A DNA stretch of 64,000 nucleotides from Candidatus Thiodiazotropha sp. CDECU1 (GTDB lineage: Bacteria > Pseudomonadota > Gammaproteobacteria > Chromatiales > Chromatiaceae): contig NZ_OY734020.1 in the NCBI RefSeq assembly GCF_963455295.1, positions 1,860,001 to 1,924,000 on the forward strand. Reading direction: 5' to 3'. A program made the translations under genes and the position numbers. Positions 6,909-15,111 of the stretch are shown here, piece after piece (position 1 is the first letter of the stretch; each line of letters begins with the position of its first letter). A model generated the notes under the pieces. That model searched no databases. It saw only the letters and a program-made list of their open reading frames with translations, and had not been told where the DNA came from.

Positions 6909-7278
6909 GCGTCAGAGGATTGTCTTTCGCAGTAGCGGCAGGGATGCCGCGGTAGTTCCGTTAGGGCCTGTTAACACTAATCCAATGCGCCCTGTTGAAC
7001 CTGAAAAAGCGCCAATCAAGGCGCGAGGAGAGAAGTTTGGTGATTCCAAATGAGCGACGAGCAACGACGAGTGGCGCTTTTTCAGGCTCAACCCGAAGGG
7101 CTGGGGCTGTTTTTGCGCCCAGCGGCGTTATCATTCGCTCATGTAGCCGTGCTACACGACGATCATTCTGCCTTGCTGGACACAAAAACAGCCCCAGCAG
7201 GACGTATTGGATTAGTGTTAACAGGCCCTAGCACAGGGATGTGCTATCGGAACGTCGGAGAAAGACAATTCTCTGACG
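6909..7278. repeat. Outer inverted-repeat element interrupted by a MITE
   Basis: GCGTCAGAGGATTGTCTTTC at 6909-6928 pairs with 7259-7278 at 19 of 20 positions. Just inside lie two hairpins sharing a GGGA loop: GCGGCA-GGGA-TGCCGC within 6935-6950, and TAGCACA-GGGA-TGTGCTA at 7229-7246. The MITE at 6962-7230 separates the two halves, so it probably inserted into this older repeat. A 32-nt segment at 6924-6955 is also repeated in inverted form at 7454-7485 (28 of 32 matches). Confidence 0.65.
6962..7230. mobile_element. MITE-like element, 269 bp, with 32-bp terminal inverted repeats
   Basis: The terminal inverted repeats, 6962-6993 and 7199-7230, begin TAGGGCCTGTTAACACTAAT and match at 30 of 32 positions. 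The inside holds two further perfect stems: 7000-7014 with 7072-7086 (15 bp, extendable to 20 of 21), and 7100-7115 with 7183-7198 (16 bp). There is no transposase and no coding frame worth calling, so it would depend on an enzyme encoded elsewhere. A TA at each end may be a target duplication. The parent transposon family was not identified. Confidence 0.75.
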
Positions 7279-7322
7279 CTCGGAGTCAAGCAAGACATGC
7301 AACATATTCAATTTGACTCTTA

Positions 7323-7366
7323 TTAGAGAGTCTTGTTGGAGGACTTAGAGAGTCTTGTTGGAGGAC
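7323..7366. repeat. 22-bp tandem direct repeat, two copies
   Basis: A 22-nt unit starting TTAGAGAGTCTTGTTGGAGG occurs at 7323-7344 and is repeated exactly at 7345-7366, directly before the hairpin element at 7370. Two copies only, without spacers, so it is not a CRISPR. Confidence 0.85.
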
Positions 7367-7369
7367 ACC

Positions 7370-7501
7370 GGTGGCTGGCACTCCTCTTTCTCCTCCGCCT
7401 CAACGGCACTTCCCTGCGCCCAAAGGAAGTGCCCTTGGGGTATGCCGATGAGGCTACCGCGGCATCCCTGCCGCGGTTACGAAAGAGGAGCGCCAGCCAC
7501 C
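7370..7501. repeat. Long hairpin element with nested stems
   Basis: The arms at 7370-7390 and 7481-7501 match at 20 of 21 positions (GGTGGCTGGC...). Inside is a perfect 9-bp stem GGCACTTCC/GGAAGTGCC (7405-7413, 7425-7433) and a copy, in inverse orientation, of the GGGA-loop hairpin found near 6940. The element is non-coding, palindromic as a whole, and lies about 100 bp before the NUDIX operon, so it could be transcribed as a leader structure. Confidence 0.65.
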
Positions 7502-7597
7502 TACCTGCTTCTCTATAATTATAAGGATTGGCGGTGTTTTTAACTGAATTGTGTATATATTGAAGTATCAAAACAGAGGTAGCTAACCAACTGCCCT

Positions 7598-8086
7598 ATG
7601 AACGACCAACCGCAACCAGAGGGGCTTGAGCCCAATATCCGCAATGCGGTGCGGGCGGTGATTGTGCGTGAACAAGCGGTATTGATGCAGAAGAAGTGGG
7701 CGGAGCACCGCGGTACCTGGTACACACTCCCGGGCGGGGGGCAGGATGCCAATGAGTCCCTGACCCAGACCCTGACACGTGAATGCGAGGAGGAGATTGG
7801 TGCTGTCGTGGAGATCGGTCACCTGCTCGCCATCGCCGATTTCTACAAGCAGCGCGACACAAGCTATCCCTCGGTCAGGCATCTGGTCGAGTTCCTGTTC
7901 GGCTGCACCCTGCCGGTGGATTACCAACCCGTGTCGGGACACCATCCGGACAAGCATCAGATCGATGTGGTATGGGTGCCCTTTGCCGATATGGACAAAC
8001 ATGAGATCTTTCCCAAAGGCATCGCCCCCCATCTTCCCGGTTTGACGCAACTGAAGACGCCGACCTATCTGGGAGTCATTGACTGA
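7598..8086 (+). CDS. NUDIX hydrolase, first gene of the GAK-type operon
   Basis: A 162-aa single-domain NUDIX protein. The NUDIX box is intact: GGGQDANESLTQTLTRECEEEIG fits G-x5-E-x7-R-E-U-x-E-E-x-G, with all metal-binding glutamates present. Such enzymes cleave nucleoside diphosphates linked to another group; the substrate here is unknown. It is followed after one base by the PhoU-like/kinase gene and so is probably the promoter-proximal member of the operon running to 15111. The upstream 700 bp are repeats, so the promoter most likely lies within 7505-7597. Confidence 0.85.
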   Translation: MNDQPQPEGLEPNIRNAVRAVIVREQAVLMQKKWAEHRGTWYTLPGGGQDANESLTQTLTRECEEEIGAVVEIGHLLAIADFYKQRDTSYPSVRHLVEFLFGCTLPVDYQPVSGHHPDKHQIDVVWVPFADMDKHEIFPKGIAPHLPGLTQLKTPTYLGVID

Positions 8087-8087
8087 C

Positions 8088-9725
8088 ATGTCTGTTGCAA
8101 AAAGCATTCAAGAGAATCTCCATTTTCTGTTGGCTGAAACCGCGACTCACCTGGCGCTGCTGAAAGACTATTTGACCCTGCCCACGGCAACCATTCCCAT
8201 GCGGCTGCTGGACCGCCAGGGGTATGTGGAAAACCTGAAACTGAGCATCCATAACCACTGTCTGCGGGAGATGTCATCATCCGATCAGGATGATAAGGAT
8301 TACCAGCTGCTGAGATCCATCGAGGTGATCGCCAGCCAGTTGGAGCGGATAGTGGAACTCTCCCGGGATGCGGTGATGCAAAGCGCCCACATTCAGCATC
8401 GGGGCATGATCAAGGTGAAGGGTTTTCTCGCCATGATCAATCGGGTCAATAACGGTCTGGCGTCCATCGAGCCTGCCTTGTCAGCCAAGGATACCCGCCA
8501 GGCCCTGAAGATAGGCAAGGTGGAGCGTCACCTGGACACGGCCTACCAGAAACAGCTGAAACACTACTCACGCCTGTTGAAAAAGGAGAAACACCCGGCG
8601 GACCGCATCTCTCTGATCATGTTGGCCCACATCATCGAGCAGATGGGCAATGCCATGCTGCGTATCAGCGAGGCGATCATCTCCGCCTCCATGGGACAGC
8701 ACTTCAGTACCGATCGTTATCATGCCTTCAACGCCTCGGTAACTGAACTCAAGACAGCGAATGACATCGGCAGGCTGGAGTTCACACCCATCGCGGAGAC
8801 CAAGTCGGGCAGTGCTATCAATGCCCTTAGCAGCGCTGACGAGGGGAGTGGTTATCACGCTATTTTCAAGGATGGCCGTAAGCGCAAGCTGAAGGAGGAG
8901 AAGCAGCGGGTCAAGAATTGGCATGATATCTTTCCCGGTCTTGCACCGAAGATACTCGCCTATCAGAAACAGGGCGATTCTGCGGCCCTGTTGATCGAGC
9001 ACCTGGCCGGCCAGACCTTCGAACAGATCCTGCTGGATGGTTCGGATAAGCTGCTGCAGCAGGCCCTGAATCACCTGACCAGGACCCTGAGCCAGATATG
9101 GCTGGAGACAAAGACGAAAAAACCTGTCTCCGCGGCCTATATGAAACAGTTGGCGAAGCGTATGAAGGATGTGTATGCCATCCATCCGGAATTCAGGCAA
9201 CCCGCGGCTATCATCGGTGGTGTGGCGTTACCTGCATTCGATGATCTCCTGAAACAGATGCAGGGTCTTGAAACTGGCGTGAAGGCGCCGTTTTCCGTCT
9301 ATATTCATGGAGATTTCAATGTCGATAACATCATCTTCGATCCCCAGGAGAAACGTATCAATTTCATTGATCTGCATCGTTCCAGCCATATGGACTACCT
9401 GCAGGATGTGAGTGTCTTCATGGTCTCCAACTACCGTCTGCAGGTATTCGACCCCCGGGTCAGGCAGCGGATTATGGATCTCTGCCATGCCTTCTATCGT
9501 TTTGCCAGGGCCTTTGCCCGGGAGCAGGGGGATAAGGGTTTCGAGATCCGTCTGGCTATGGGCCTGATCCGCTCCTTTGCCACATCTCCCCGCTTCATTC
9601 TGGATAAATCCCTGTCGGAACGCATGTTCTCTCGAGCCACCTACCTGATGGAGCGGCTGCTCGAGAGTGAATCCAAACCCAAGCATCCTTTTGTGGTGCC
9701 CGTGAAGGAGATTTTCATTGGATAA
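8088..9725 (+). CDS. PhoU-like helical domain fused to an aminoglycoside-phosphotransferase-type kinase
   Basis: 545 aa from the ATG at 8088 (a TTG nine bases earlier is possible; GGAG at 8072-8075 serves either). Residues about 1-220 are all-helical with two PhoU-like repeats (IASQLERIVELSRDAV and LAHIIEQMGNAMLRISEAI). Residues about 250-520 are a protein-kinase-like/APH fold: the catalytic loop is IHGDFNVDNIIFD (Asp base and Asn) and the metal motif is NFIDLHRSSHMDYLQD. The kinase probably phosphorylates a small molecule. A PhoU-like module hints at phosphate or phosphorylated-ligand control, but that assignment rests on pattern alone. It overlaps the next gene by 8 bp. Confidence 0.75.
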   Translation: MSVAKSIQENLHFLLAETATHLALLKDYLTLPTATIPMRLLDRQGYVENLKLSIHNHCLREMSSSDQDDKDYQLLRSIEVIASQLERIVELSRDAVMQSAHIQHRGMIKVKGFLAMINRVNNGLASIEPALSAKDTRQALKIGKVERHLDTAYQKQLKHYSRLLKKEKHPADRISLIMLAHIIEQMGNAMLRISEAIISASMGQHFSTDRYHAFNASVTELKTANDIGRLEFTPIAETKSGSAINALSSADEGSGYHAIFKDGRKRKLKEEKQRVKNWHDIFPGLAPKILAYQKQGDSAALLIEHLAGQTFEQILLDGSDKLLQQALNHLTRTLSQIWLETKTKKPVSAAYMKQLAKRMKDVYAIHPEFRQPAAIIGGVALPAFDDLLKQMQGLETGVKAPFSVYIHGDFNVDNIIFDPQEKRINFIDLHRSSHMDYLQDVSVFMVSNYRLQVFDPRVRQRIMDLCHAFYRFARAFAREQGDKGFEIRLAMGLIRSFATSPRFILDKSLSERMFSRATYLMERLLESESKPKHPFVVPVKEIFIG

Positions 9726-10608
9726 ACCGAAAATCGGTGTCGTCGGTATTCCCGGGAAATGGTCCACCGAGGCCCTGGCCGATGCGGTGAACGAGGCCAC
9801 GGGATTTCGTCTGGTGATCGACATGGCCGAAGTATGCGCCGAACTGGACAGCGGCAGACTCCTGTTTCGGGATCAGGACCTGACCCGTCTCGATGCGGTG
9901 GTGGTGAAAAAGATCAGCGAGGAGTACAGCCCACACGTGCTTGACCGGCTCGAGATGTTGCGACAGTTGCAGCGGGCCGGGGTGCGGGTGTTCAGCAAGG
10001 TAGAGCGGATCATCCGGCTTATCGACCGCCTTAGCTGTACCCTGTCCCTCTATAATGCAAGGATACCCATGCCACCGACCCGGATCACAGAGAACCCTGC
10101 GATTGCCGCCGAAGCTGTCGCTGCATTCGGTTCAGCAGTCTTCAAACCACTCTATTCCACAAAGGCCCGGGGTATGACAGTAATCGATGCCGGGCAGGAT
10201 CCACAGCAGTTGCTGCAACAGATCGAGGCCTTCCGGGTGGATAATCCGGTAATGTACATCCAGAAAAAACTGGCCTTGCCGGGGCGGGATCTGGGGATGG
10301 TCTTTCTCGATGGTGACTACCTGGGCAGTTATGCCAGGGTGGGTCAATCGGGGGCCTGGAACACCACCATCAGGAGTGGCGGTCACTACGAGGGGTATGA
10401 GGCCGATGAGGAGCTGGTGGCCTTGGCGCGCAAGGCCCAGGCGATCTTCGGCCTCGATTTCACCACGGTGGATGTGGCGGAGACGGAGCGGGGACCGGTA
10501 ATCTTCGAGGTCTCCGCATTTGGCGGCTTCCGTGGGGCGCAGGAGGGGATGGGTATAGATGTGCCATCCCGCTATGTGGCCTACATGCTGGAGGAACTGG
10601 AGGCATGA
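9718..10608 (+). CDS. GAK-system ATP-grasp enzyme (RimK-like)
   Basis: A 296-aa ATP-grasp ligase. The start is TTG at 9718, inside the end of the previous gene, with AAGGAG 8 nt upstream. Features: N-terminal Rossmann-like GVVGIPGKWSTEALADAV; VFKPLYSTKARGMTVI (ATP-binding lysine and glycine loop) near residue 143; YIQKKLALPGRDLGMVFLDG; and the metal-binding end VDVAETERGPVIFEVSAFGGF. Enzymes of this fold join a carboxylate to an amine or thiol through an acyl phosphate; the RimK branch adds amino acids to proteins or small molecules. NCBI-type models name a 'GAK system ATP-grasp enzyme' found beside HprK-related kinase B and amphi-Trp proteins (recalled, not searched). Substrates are unknown. 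Confidence 0.8.
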   Translation: MDKPKIGVVGIPGKWSTEALADAVNEATGFRLVIDMAEVCAELDSGRLLFRDQDLTRLDAVVVKKISEEYSPHVLDRLEMLRQLQRAGVRVFSKVERIIRLIDRLSCTLSLYNARIPMPPTRITENPAIAAEAVAAFGSAVFKPLYSTKARGMTVIDAGQDPQQLLQQIEAFRVDNPVMYIQKKLALPGRDLGMVFLDGDYLGSYARVGQSGAWNTTIRSGGHYEGYEADEELVALARKAQAIFGLDFTTVDVAETERGPVIFEVSAFGGFRGAQEGMGIDVPSRYVAYMLEELEA

Positions 10609-11720
10609 ACAGCACGACTGACTGGGCCGGGATCGTGGATGCCCGGGATGCGGCCACACGGCTTTTACAAACGGTGCCCCTCTGCGAGAAGCCGCTGCAA
10701 CTGGCGATAGGTGAATGCAGCCTGGTGATTCGTTCCAACAGCCAATCGTTGCTGGACCGGCTGGGGGACTATTTTCATCACCTACCCAGGAAAACGGGTC
10801 TGGCGACAATCGAAGTCACTGCCATTGAGAGTGAAAAGCTCGAGACCGGTCTGCCGTTTATCGACTGGCAGCGGGAAGCGGGTAAGAGTGGACGCAAGGA
10901 TGCCTATCTCGATCTGACAGATGGGCGTCTGGTGTTCAAGGTGCGCACCGGCATGTTGTTTCTGCAGAGCGAACAGTGGCGTATCGCGGCTGGGCCATGT
11001 ACGGCCTATGACAACCAGCTAGTCAATTTCATAAACTCACAGGTGATGAACTGGCTGCAGCAGCGGGAGTGGCTGATCTGTCACGCCGCCGCTCTGGTTC
11101 TGAAGGGGCATGGGATAGCCATGGCCGGTTTTTCCGGGGGCGGAAAGTCGACCCTGATGCTGCATCTGATGGAGCATCCCAAGAGTCGCTATGTGACCAA
11201 TGACAGGCTGTTTCTGCGGCGTCAGGGTGTCAGGGTGGAGGCGGTGGGCATCCCCAAGCTTCCCCGCATCAATCCAGGCACTCTGGTGAACAGTCCACGA
11301 CTCTCACCCCTGCTGGACCAACAGAGAAGGGAACAATTGCTGAGCCTGCCGAAACAGGAACTTTGGGACCTTGAAGAGAAGTACGACGTGGATGTGGAAC
11401 GGCTCTATGGCCGTGATCGCATCGACACCTCGACCCCCGTGCCTCTGGATGCGATGGTGATCCTGAACTGGAGCAGAGAGGAGAGCGCTCCCCTCAAGCT
11501 GACCAAGATCGATATCGCGCAACGCAGTGAACTGCTGAATGCGGTGATGAAATCTCCCGGACCTTTCTTTCAGGACAGTCTCGGTGAGTTTATAAGGGAT
11601 GATGAAGCGCTTCAGCCTGCGCCCTATCTGGCCCTGTTGAAGAGTGTCCCAATCTATGAGGTGACAGGTAAAATAGACTTTGCCGAATTGAGTGGATTGT
11701 GTTTAAAACTGTGGGATTAA
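10605..11720 (+). CDS. HprK-related kinase B
   Basis: A 371-aa protein starting in an ATGA overlap with the ATP-grasp gene. Near residue 178 is the P-loop AGFSGGGKSTLMLHLM, followed by YVTNDRLFL, as in the HPr kinase/phosphorylase C-terminal fold. The N-terminal 160 residues have no recognised domain. The C-terminal half contains the 'IPKLPRINPGTLV' type of segment seen in the HprK-related B family. True HPr kinases phosphorylate a serine on HPr; no HPr gene is nearby, so the target is probably different, possibly the amphi-Trp protein or a partner. The target is inference. Confidence 0.8.
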   Translation: MNSTTDWAGIVDARDAATRLLQTVPLCEKPLQLAIGECSLVIRSNSQSLLDRLGDYFHHLPRKTGLATIEVTAIESEKLETGLPFIDWQREAGKSGRKDAYLDLTDGRLVFKVRTGMLFLQSEQWRIAAGPCTAYDNQLVNFINSQVMNWLQQREWLICHAAALVLKGHGIAMAGFSGGGKSTLMLHLMEHPKSRYVTNDRLFLRRQGVRVEAVGIPKLPRINPGTLVNSPRLSPLLDQQRREQLLSLPKQELWDLEEKYDVDVERLYGRDRIDTSTPVPLDAMVILNWSREESAPLKLTKIDIAQRSELLNAVMKSPGPFFQDSLGEFIRDDEALQPAPYLALLKSVPIYEVTGKIDFAELSGLCLKLWD

Positions 11721-11744
11721 ACGAATGTATGAGGCGATCAGACT

Positions 11745-12710
11745 ATGGCTAGAGAGTTGATGTTGCTCAGACATGGAAAGTCCGATTGGAGTCAACAGGT
11801 GGAGGATTTCAAACGTCCGCTCAAAGATCGTGGCAAACGTGGTGCGCAACGCATGGGGGTGTGGTTGCTGCAACAGCGGTTGCAGCCCGACTATGTCGTC
11901 AGTTCTCCCGCGGAGCGCGCTATCGTCACCGCACAGAAGACGATCAAGACCATGGGTGGCGATGCGAAAACCATCCAGGAGGATCGACGCATCTATGCCG
12001 CGAATGTGGATGAGTTGTTAAGGGTCCTCGCTGATGTGCCCCCAGAAAGCAAGCGGATCATGCTGGTGGGACACAATCCGGGTTTGGAATTACTGGCAGA
12101 GTATCTGCAGGGTGAACGCATCCCCTTACCCAGCGATGGTAAGTTGATACCCACCTCCACCCTGGTAATGATTGAGATGCCGGATGACTGGAGTGAGCTG
12201 AAGAGTGGTGACGGCAACCTGATATCCATCGTCCGTCCATCCAGCATGGATAAGAAGTTTCCCTTTCCCGACGAACATGGCACTGAGATGCGGGATCGAC
12301 CGGCCTACTATTACAAGCAGTCCTCTGTGATCCCCTACAGGATCAAGGACAGCAAGGTTGAAATCCTGGTGGTGATGTCGAGTAAGCGCAAGCATTGGGT
12401 ATTGCCGAAAGGGATCAGCGAACCCGCATTGAGCCTGCAGGATTCGGCTGCCAAAGAGGCCCTTGAGGAGGCGGGTATCGAGGGAGAGGTGGCGGAAGAG
12501 CCGGTGGGCACCTATACCTATGATAAATGGGGTGCCGAATGCACGGTGAAGGTCTACCCGATGCGGGTCACCCGCGAGTTGCCGGAAAGCGAATGGGAAG
12601 AGAATCACCGCGGACGCGAGTGGCTGTCGCCAAAGCTGGCGATGAGACGGGTCAAACAGGCGGAATTGAAACCGATGATTCAAGTCCTGGCCAAGCAACT
12701 GAAAGGTTAG
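11745..12710 (+). CDS. SixA-like histidine phosphatase fused to a NUDIX domain
   Basis: 321 aa. Residues 1-165 form a SixA-type histidine phosphatase: LMLLRHGKSDW (RHG catalytic motif), SSPAERAIVTAQ and VGHNPGLE (second catalytic His). Residues about 190-320 form a NUDIX domain: WVLPKGISEP...AAKEALEEAGIEG keeps the E-x-x-E-E core, but the conserved glutamate after the glycine is Leu and the Arg is Lys, a relaxed box. Mycobacterial MutT1 combines the same two domains in the opposite order. It probably hydrolyses phosphorylated or diphosphorylated small molecules. It lies 24 bp after the kinase gene in the same operon. Confidence 0.85.
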   Translation: MARELMLLRHGKSDWSQQVEDFKRPLKDRGKRGAQRMGVWLLQQRLQPDYVVSSPAERAIVTAQKTIKTMGGDAKTIQEDRRIYAANVDELLRVLADVPPESKRIMLVGHNPGLELLAEYLQGERIPLPSDGKLIPTSTLVMIEMPDDWSELKSGDGNLISIVRPSSMDKKFPFPDEHGTEMRDRPAYYYKQSSVIPYRIKDSKVEILVVMSSKRKHWVLPKGISEPALSLQDSAAKEALEEAGIEGEVAEEPVGTYTYDKWGAECTVKVYPMRVTRELPESEWEENHRGREWLSPKLAMRRVKQAELKPMIQVLAKQLKG

Positions 12711-12732
12711 GTTTTTCAAATGGTGATAAATC

Positions 12733-13437
12733 GTGGCTAGATTGATAGCCGCTTTGTTGCGTCATGGTGAGTATCAACAACTGCCCGATACCCCGAGTGC
12801 CCTGCAACCCTTTCCCTTGACCAGGCCGGGCGCGGAACAGGCGGAGCGGTCGGTAACCCTGATCCAGGGTAGCCTCGAGACGTTCAAATGGTCGTTGCAC
12901 CCGGTGATCGACAGCTCACGCCTGCTGCGTGGCTGGCAGACCGCAGATGTGTTGCGCAAGGGATTACAGATCGGCAGTCACGACAGGTTGCAAATCGAAT
13001 CCTTCGACGTCTTGGCTGAACGGTCATTGGGTTCGGCAGCCAATCTTACATTGCAACAGATCGAGTCGGTGCTCAGGGCAGACCCTCGCTTTACGTCACC
13101 GCCTAGGGGTTGGAAGTCTGACAGCCACTATCGGCTGCCGCTTCAGGGGGCGGAATCCCTGATGGATGCGGGTGAACGGGTGGCTGAACATATTCAGCGA
13201 CGCCTGCTGGAGCTGCAAACGCAAGTGGAGGTGGATACCGTGAAGCTGTTCGTGGGTCATGGTGCGGCCTTTCGCCATGCGGCTCACCGCCTGGGTGTAT
13301 TGCCGTTTGAACGGATCGCGGCAGTGAGTATGTATCATTGCCGGCCGGTTTTTCTCGAACGTCTGTCGGATGGGTCCTGGCAGCATCTTACAGGAGACTG
13401 GAAAATCCGTTCCGGTGGAGACTCTTTTGACGACTAA
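12733..13437 (+). CDS. Second histidine phosphatase family protein
   Basis: 234 aa, starting at GTG 12733. The N-terminus IAALLRHGEYQQ carries the RHG phospho-histidine motif and LFVGHGAAFRHAAHR the second catalytic histidine. The length suits a phosphoglycerate-mutase-like phosphatase rather than a mutase. It is distinct from the SixA-NUDIX protein 23 bp upstream. The final codons overlap the likely start of the metallophosphoesterase, which suggests coupled translation. The substrate is unknown; a phosphate-removing role opposite the three kinase/ligase enzymes of the operon is inferred. Confidence 0.8.
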   Translation: MARLIAALLRHGEYQQLPDTPSALQPFPLTRPGAEQAERSVTLIQGSLETFKWSLHPVIDSSRLLRGWQTADVLRKGLQIGSHDRLQIESFDVLAERSLGSAANLTLQQIESVLRADPRFTSPPRGWKSDSHYRLPLQGAESLMDAGERVAEHIQRRLLELQTQVEVDTVKLFVGHGAAFRHAAHRLGVLPFERIAAVSMYHCRPVFLERLSDGSWQHLTGDWKIRSGGDSFDD

Positions 13438-14773
13438 AAACAATAACGACGCTAGACCTCACCACAAGTATCTGCCGGTTTACAAGGGTTTGAAATGGCT
13501 TGATGTGGATCTGCCCACAAACGGTGAGCCATGGCTCTCGGGTAGGCGGCTATCGGTGGCCAAGGAGCGGGGGCAGCGTAGCTCTGCCGAGCTGTTATTG
13601 AGAGAAGTGGTGAAACAGGGTGAGTGGCAGTGGCCGAAACACAAGCACTATTTTTTTTCCGACCTGCACGCCGATGCGGATGCCTTTGTCGCCTCCCTGG
13701 TGGCTTCGGGCGGGGTGAGGAAGACAGGTAACGAAGCCTGTGCATTGAAACTGACATCCCATGGTAAAGATGCCATTTTCGTGATTGGAGGAGACTGTTT
13801 CGATAAAGGTCCCAGTAACTTGAAACTGTTGCAGGTGATACGACAGCTTAGAAAACTGGGTGCCAAAGTGTTACTGCTTGCGGGTAATCACGATATACGC
13901 ATTAAGCTGGGGATTGCATCGGTTGGTATGGATCCCGATCCACGCCATGATCATTTTTTTATCCGTATGGGGAGTAAAGTCGTACCCATGCTGCGCGAGA
14001 TCGCGGATGAGTACCTGCAGGACAAGAATGCCTTGAAGGGTATACCGCCTACCCGCACCTGTCGCCGCATACTCTACCCACCGAAGCGTTGGTTCAAAGA
14101 GTTTCCAAAGATGGCAAGCTGGGTAATGCCTGATAAGCGCATGGCCAGGGAGCTGAAGCGTCTGCAGGAGAAGATCGATGCCTTTGAGTCGGACTGCAAG
14201 GCGGTGGGCCTCAGCTTGCGTCATGTCTACGCCGCAGTGATGAAATGGCAGGAGCTGTTTCTCAAACCCGGTGGTGAATTTGCATGGTTCTTCAAACAGA
14301 TGAGACTGGTCTATCGCCGGGGTTCATTTCTTTTTGTGCATGCGGGTATGGATGACAGAATGGCGAAACTGATCAAGCGTAAAGGCATCAAGTACCTAAA
14401 CAAGGAGTTCAGGGAGAGTATCGAGGATGAGATCTTTGAGTTCTACTATGGTCCGATGGCCAATCTGATTCGCACCAAGTACAGGGACGTGGATATGCCG
14501 CTTACGCGCAAGGGAATCAAGTTGTTGAACGAGGCGGGGATCTACACCATTGTGCATGGCCATGCCAATCGCCATCACGGACAGCGTATCATGCTGCGTA
14601 AAGGGATGATCCATTTTGAATGCGATGCCACGCTGGATCGCCACAGTCGCAAGAAAGAGGGACTCAAGGGGGAGGGTGCCGCTGTAACCATCATCCATCC
14701 CAAACGCCTGGTCATGGGAGTCAGTACCGACTATCCCCATATCAAGGTATTTGACCAGAAGTCGTTTACTTAG
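13427..14773 (+). CDS. Metallophosphoesterase of the GAK-type operon
   Basis: About 448 aa from TTG 13427, which has GGTGGAG 6 nt upstream; an ATG at 13370 without a clear ribosome-binding site is the alternative. Calcineurin-like motifs are complete: YFFSDLHADADAF (D-x-H), IGGDCFDKGPSN, LLAGNHDIR, FLFVHAGMDD and TIVHGHANRHHG. The long insert between the GNHD and VHAGMDD blocks (about 140 aa, basic and helical) is unusual and resembles the large class III fructose-bisphosphatase layout. It could be a phosphatase for a sugar phosphate or for a phosphoprotein. Its position, overlapping the histidine phosphatase gene and 62 bp before the amphi-Trp gene, ties it to this operon. Confidence 0.8.
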   Translation: MTTKNNNDARPHHKYLPVYKGLKWLDVDLPTNGEPWLSGRRLSVAKERGQRSSAELLLREVVKQGEWQWPKHKHYFFSDLHADADAFVASLVASGGVRKTGNEACALKLTSHGKDAIFVIGGDCFDKGPSNLKLLQVIRQLRKLGAKVLLLAGNHDIRIKLGIASVGMDPDPRHDHFFIRMGSKVVPMLREIADEYLQDKNALKGIPPTRTCRRILYPPKRWFKEFPKMASWVMPDKRMARELKRLQEKIDAFESDCKAVGLSLRHVYAAVMKWQELFLKPGGEFAWFFKQMRLVYRRGSFLFVHAGMDDRMAKLIKRKGIKYLNKEFRESIEDEIFEFYYGPMANLIRTKYRDVDMPLTRKGIKLLNEAGIYTIVHGHANRHHGQRIMLRKGMIHFECDATLDRHSRKKEGLKGEGAAVTIIHPKRLVMGVSTDYPHIKVFDQKSFT

Positions 14774-14835
14774 CGAATCCCTGATCCATTCAGACATAAA
14801 CAGACGCTTCATCGAAGAACACCGGGAAAATAGAG

Positions 14836-15111
14836 ATGAGACAAGGCAAGAAAAATTTCCGTCATGAGTCTTTGCAGGATAAAGATTCCATTCAGGCACT
14901 CATGAAAGCGATCTCGCAAGGGATCGCCAAAGGCAAACTGACCTTGAGCGACGAGGACGGTGAGATGGTTATGCAGCCGGATGGGCTGCTGCAGCTGAAG
15001 GTCACCGCCACCCAGGATGAGGAGCGGCATCGCATCAATCTGCGGATTACCTGGCAGGTTGAGGCAGAGCGGCCGAAAAAGAGTAAACACTTGAAGGTGA
15101 AAGTGAAGTAG
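14836..15111 (+). CDS. Amphi-Trp domain protein
   Basis: A 91-aa basic protein: a helical N-terminus (LQDKDSIQALMKAISQGIAKGKLTLSD), then alternating strands with a regular hydrophobic pattern ending in the hallmark INLRITWQVEAE and a lysine-rich tail. This is the amphi-Trp domain, named for an amphipathic strand with a conserved Trp and found next to the GAK ATP-grasp and HprK-related genes. It could be the protein substrate or carrier of the system, since it is small, exposed and always paired with modifying enzymes; that role is inference. It ends one base before pncC. Confidence 0.8.
   Translation: MRQGKKNFRHESLQDKDSIQALMKAISQGIAKGKLTLSDEDGEMVMQPDGLLQLKVTATQDEERHRINLRITWQVEAERPKKSKHLKVKVK

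Noticed and set aside
7323-7366. Two 22-bp repeats considered as the start of a CRISPR array
   Set aside because: Directly adjacent with no spacer and only two copies; no cas genes in the window.
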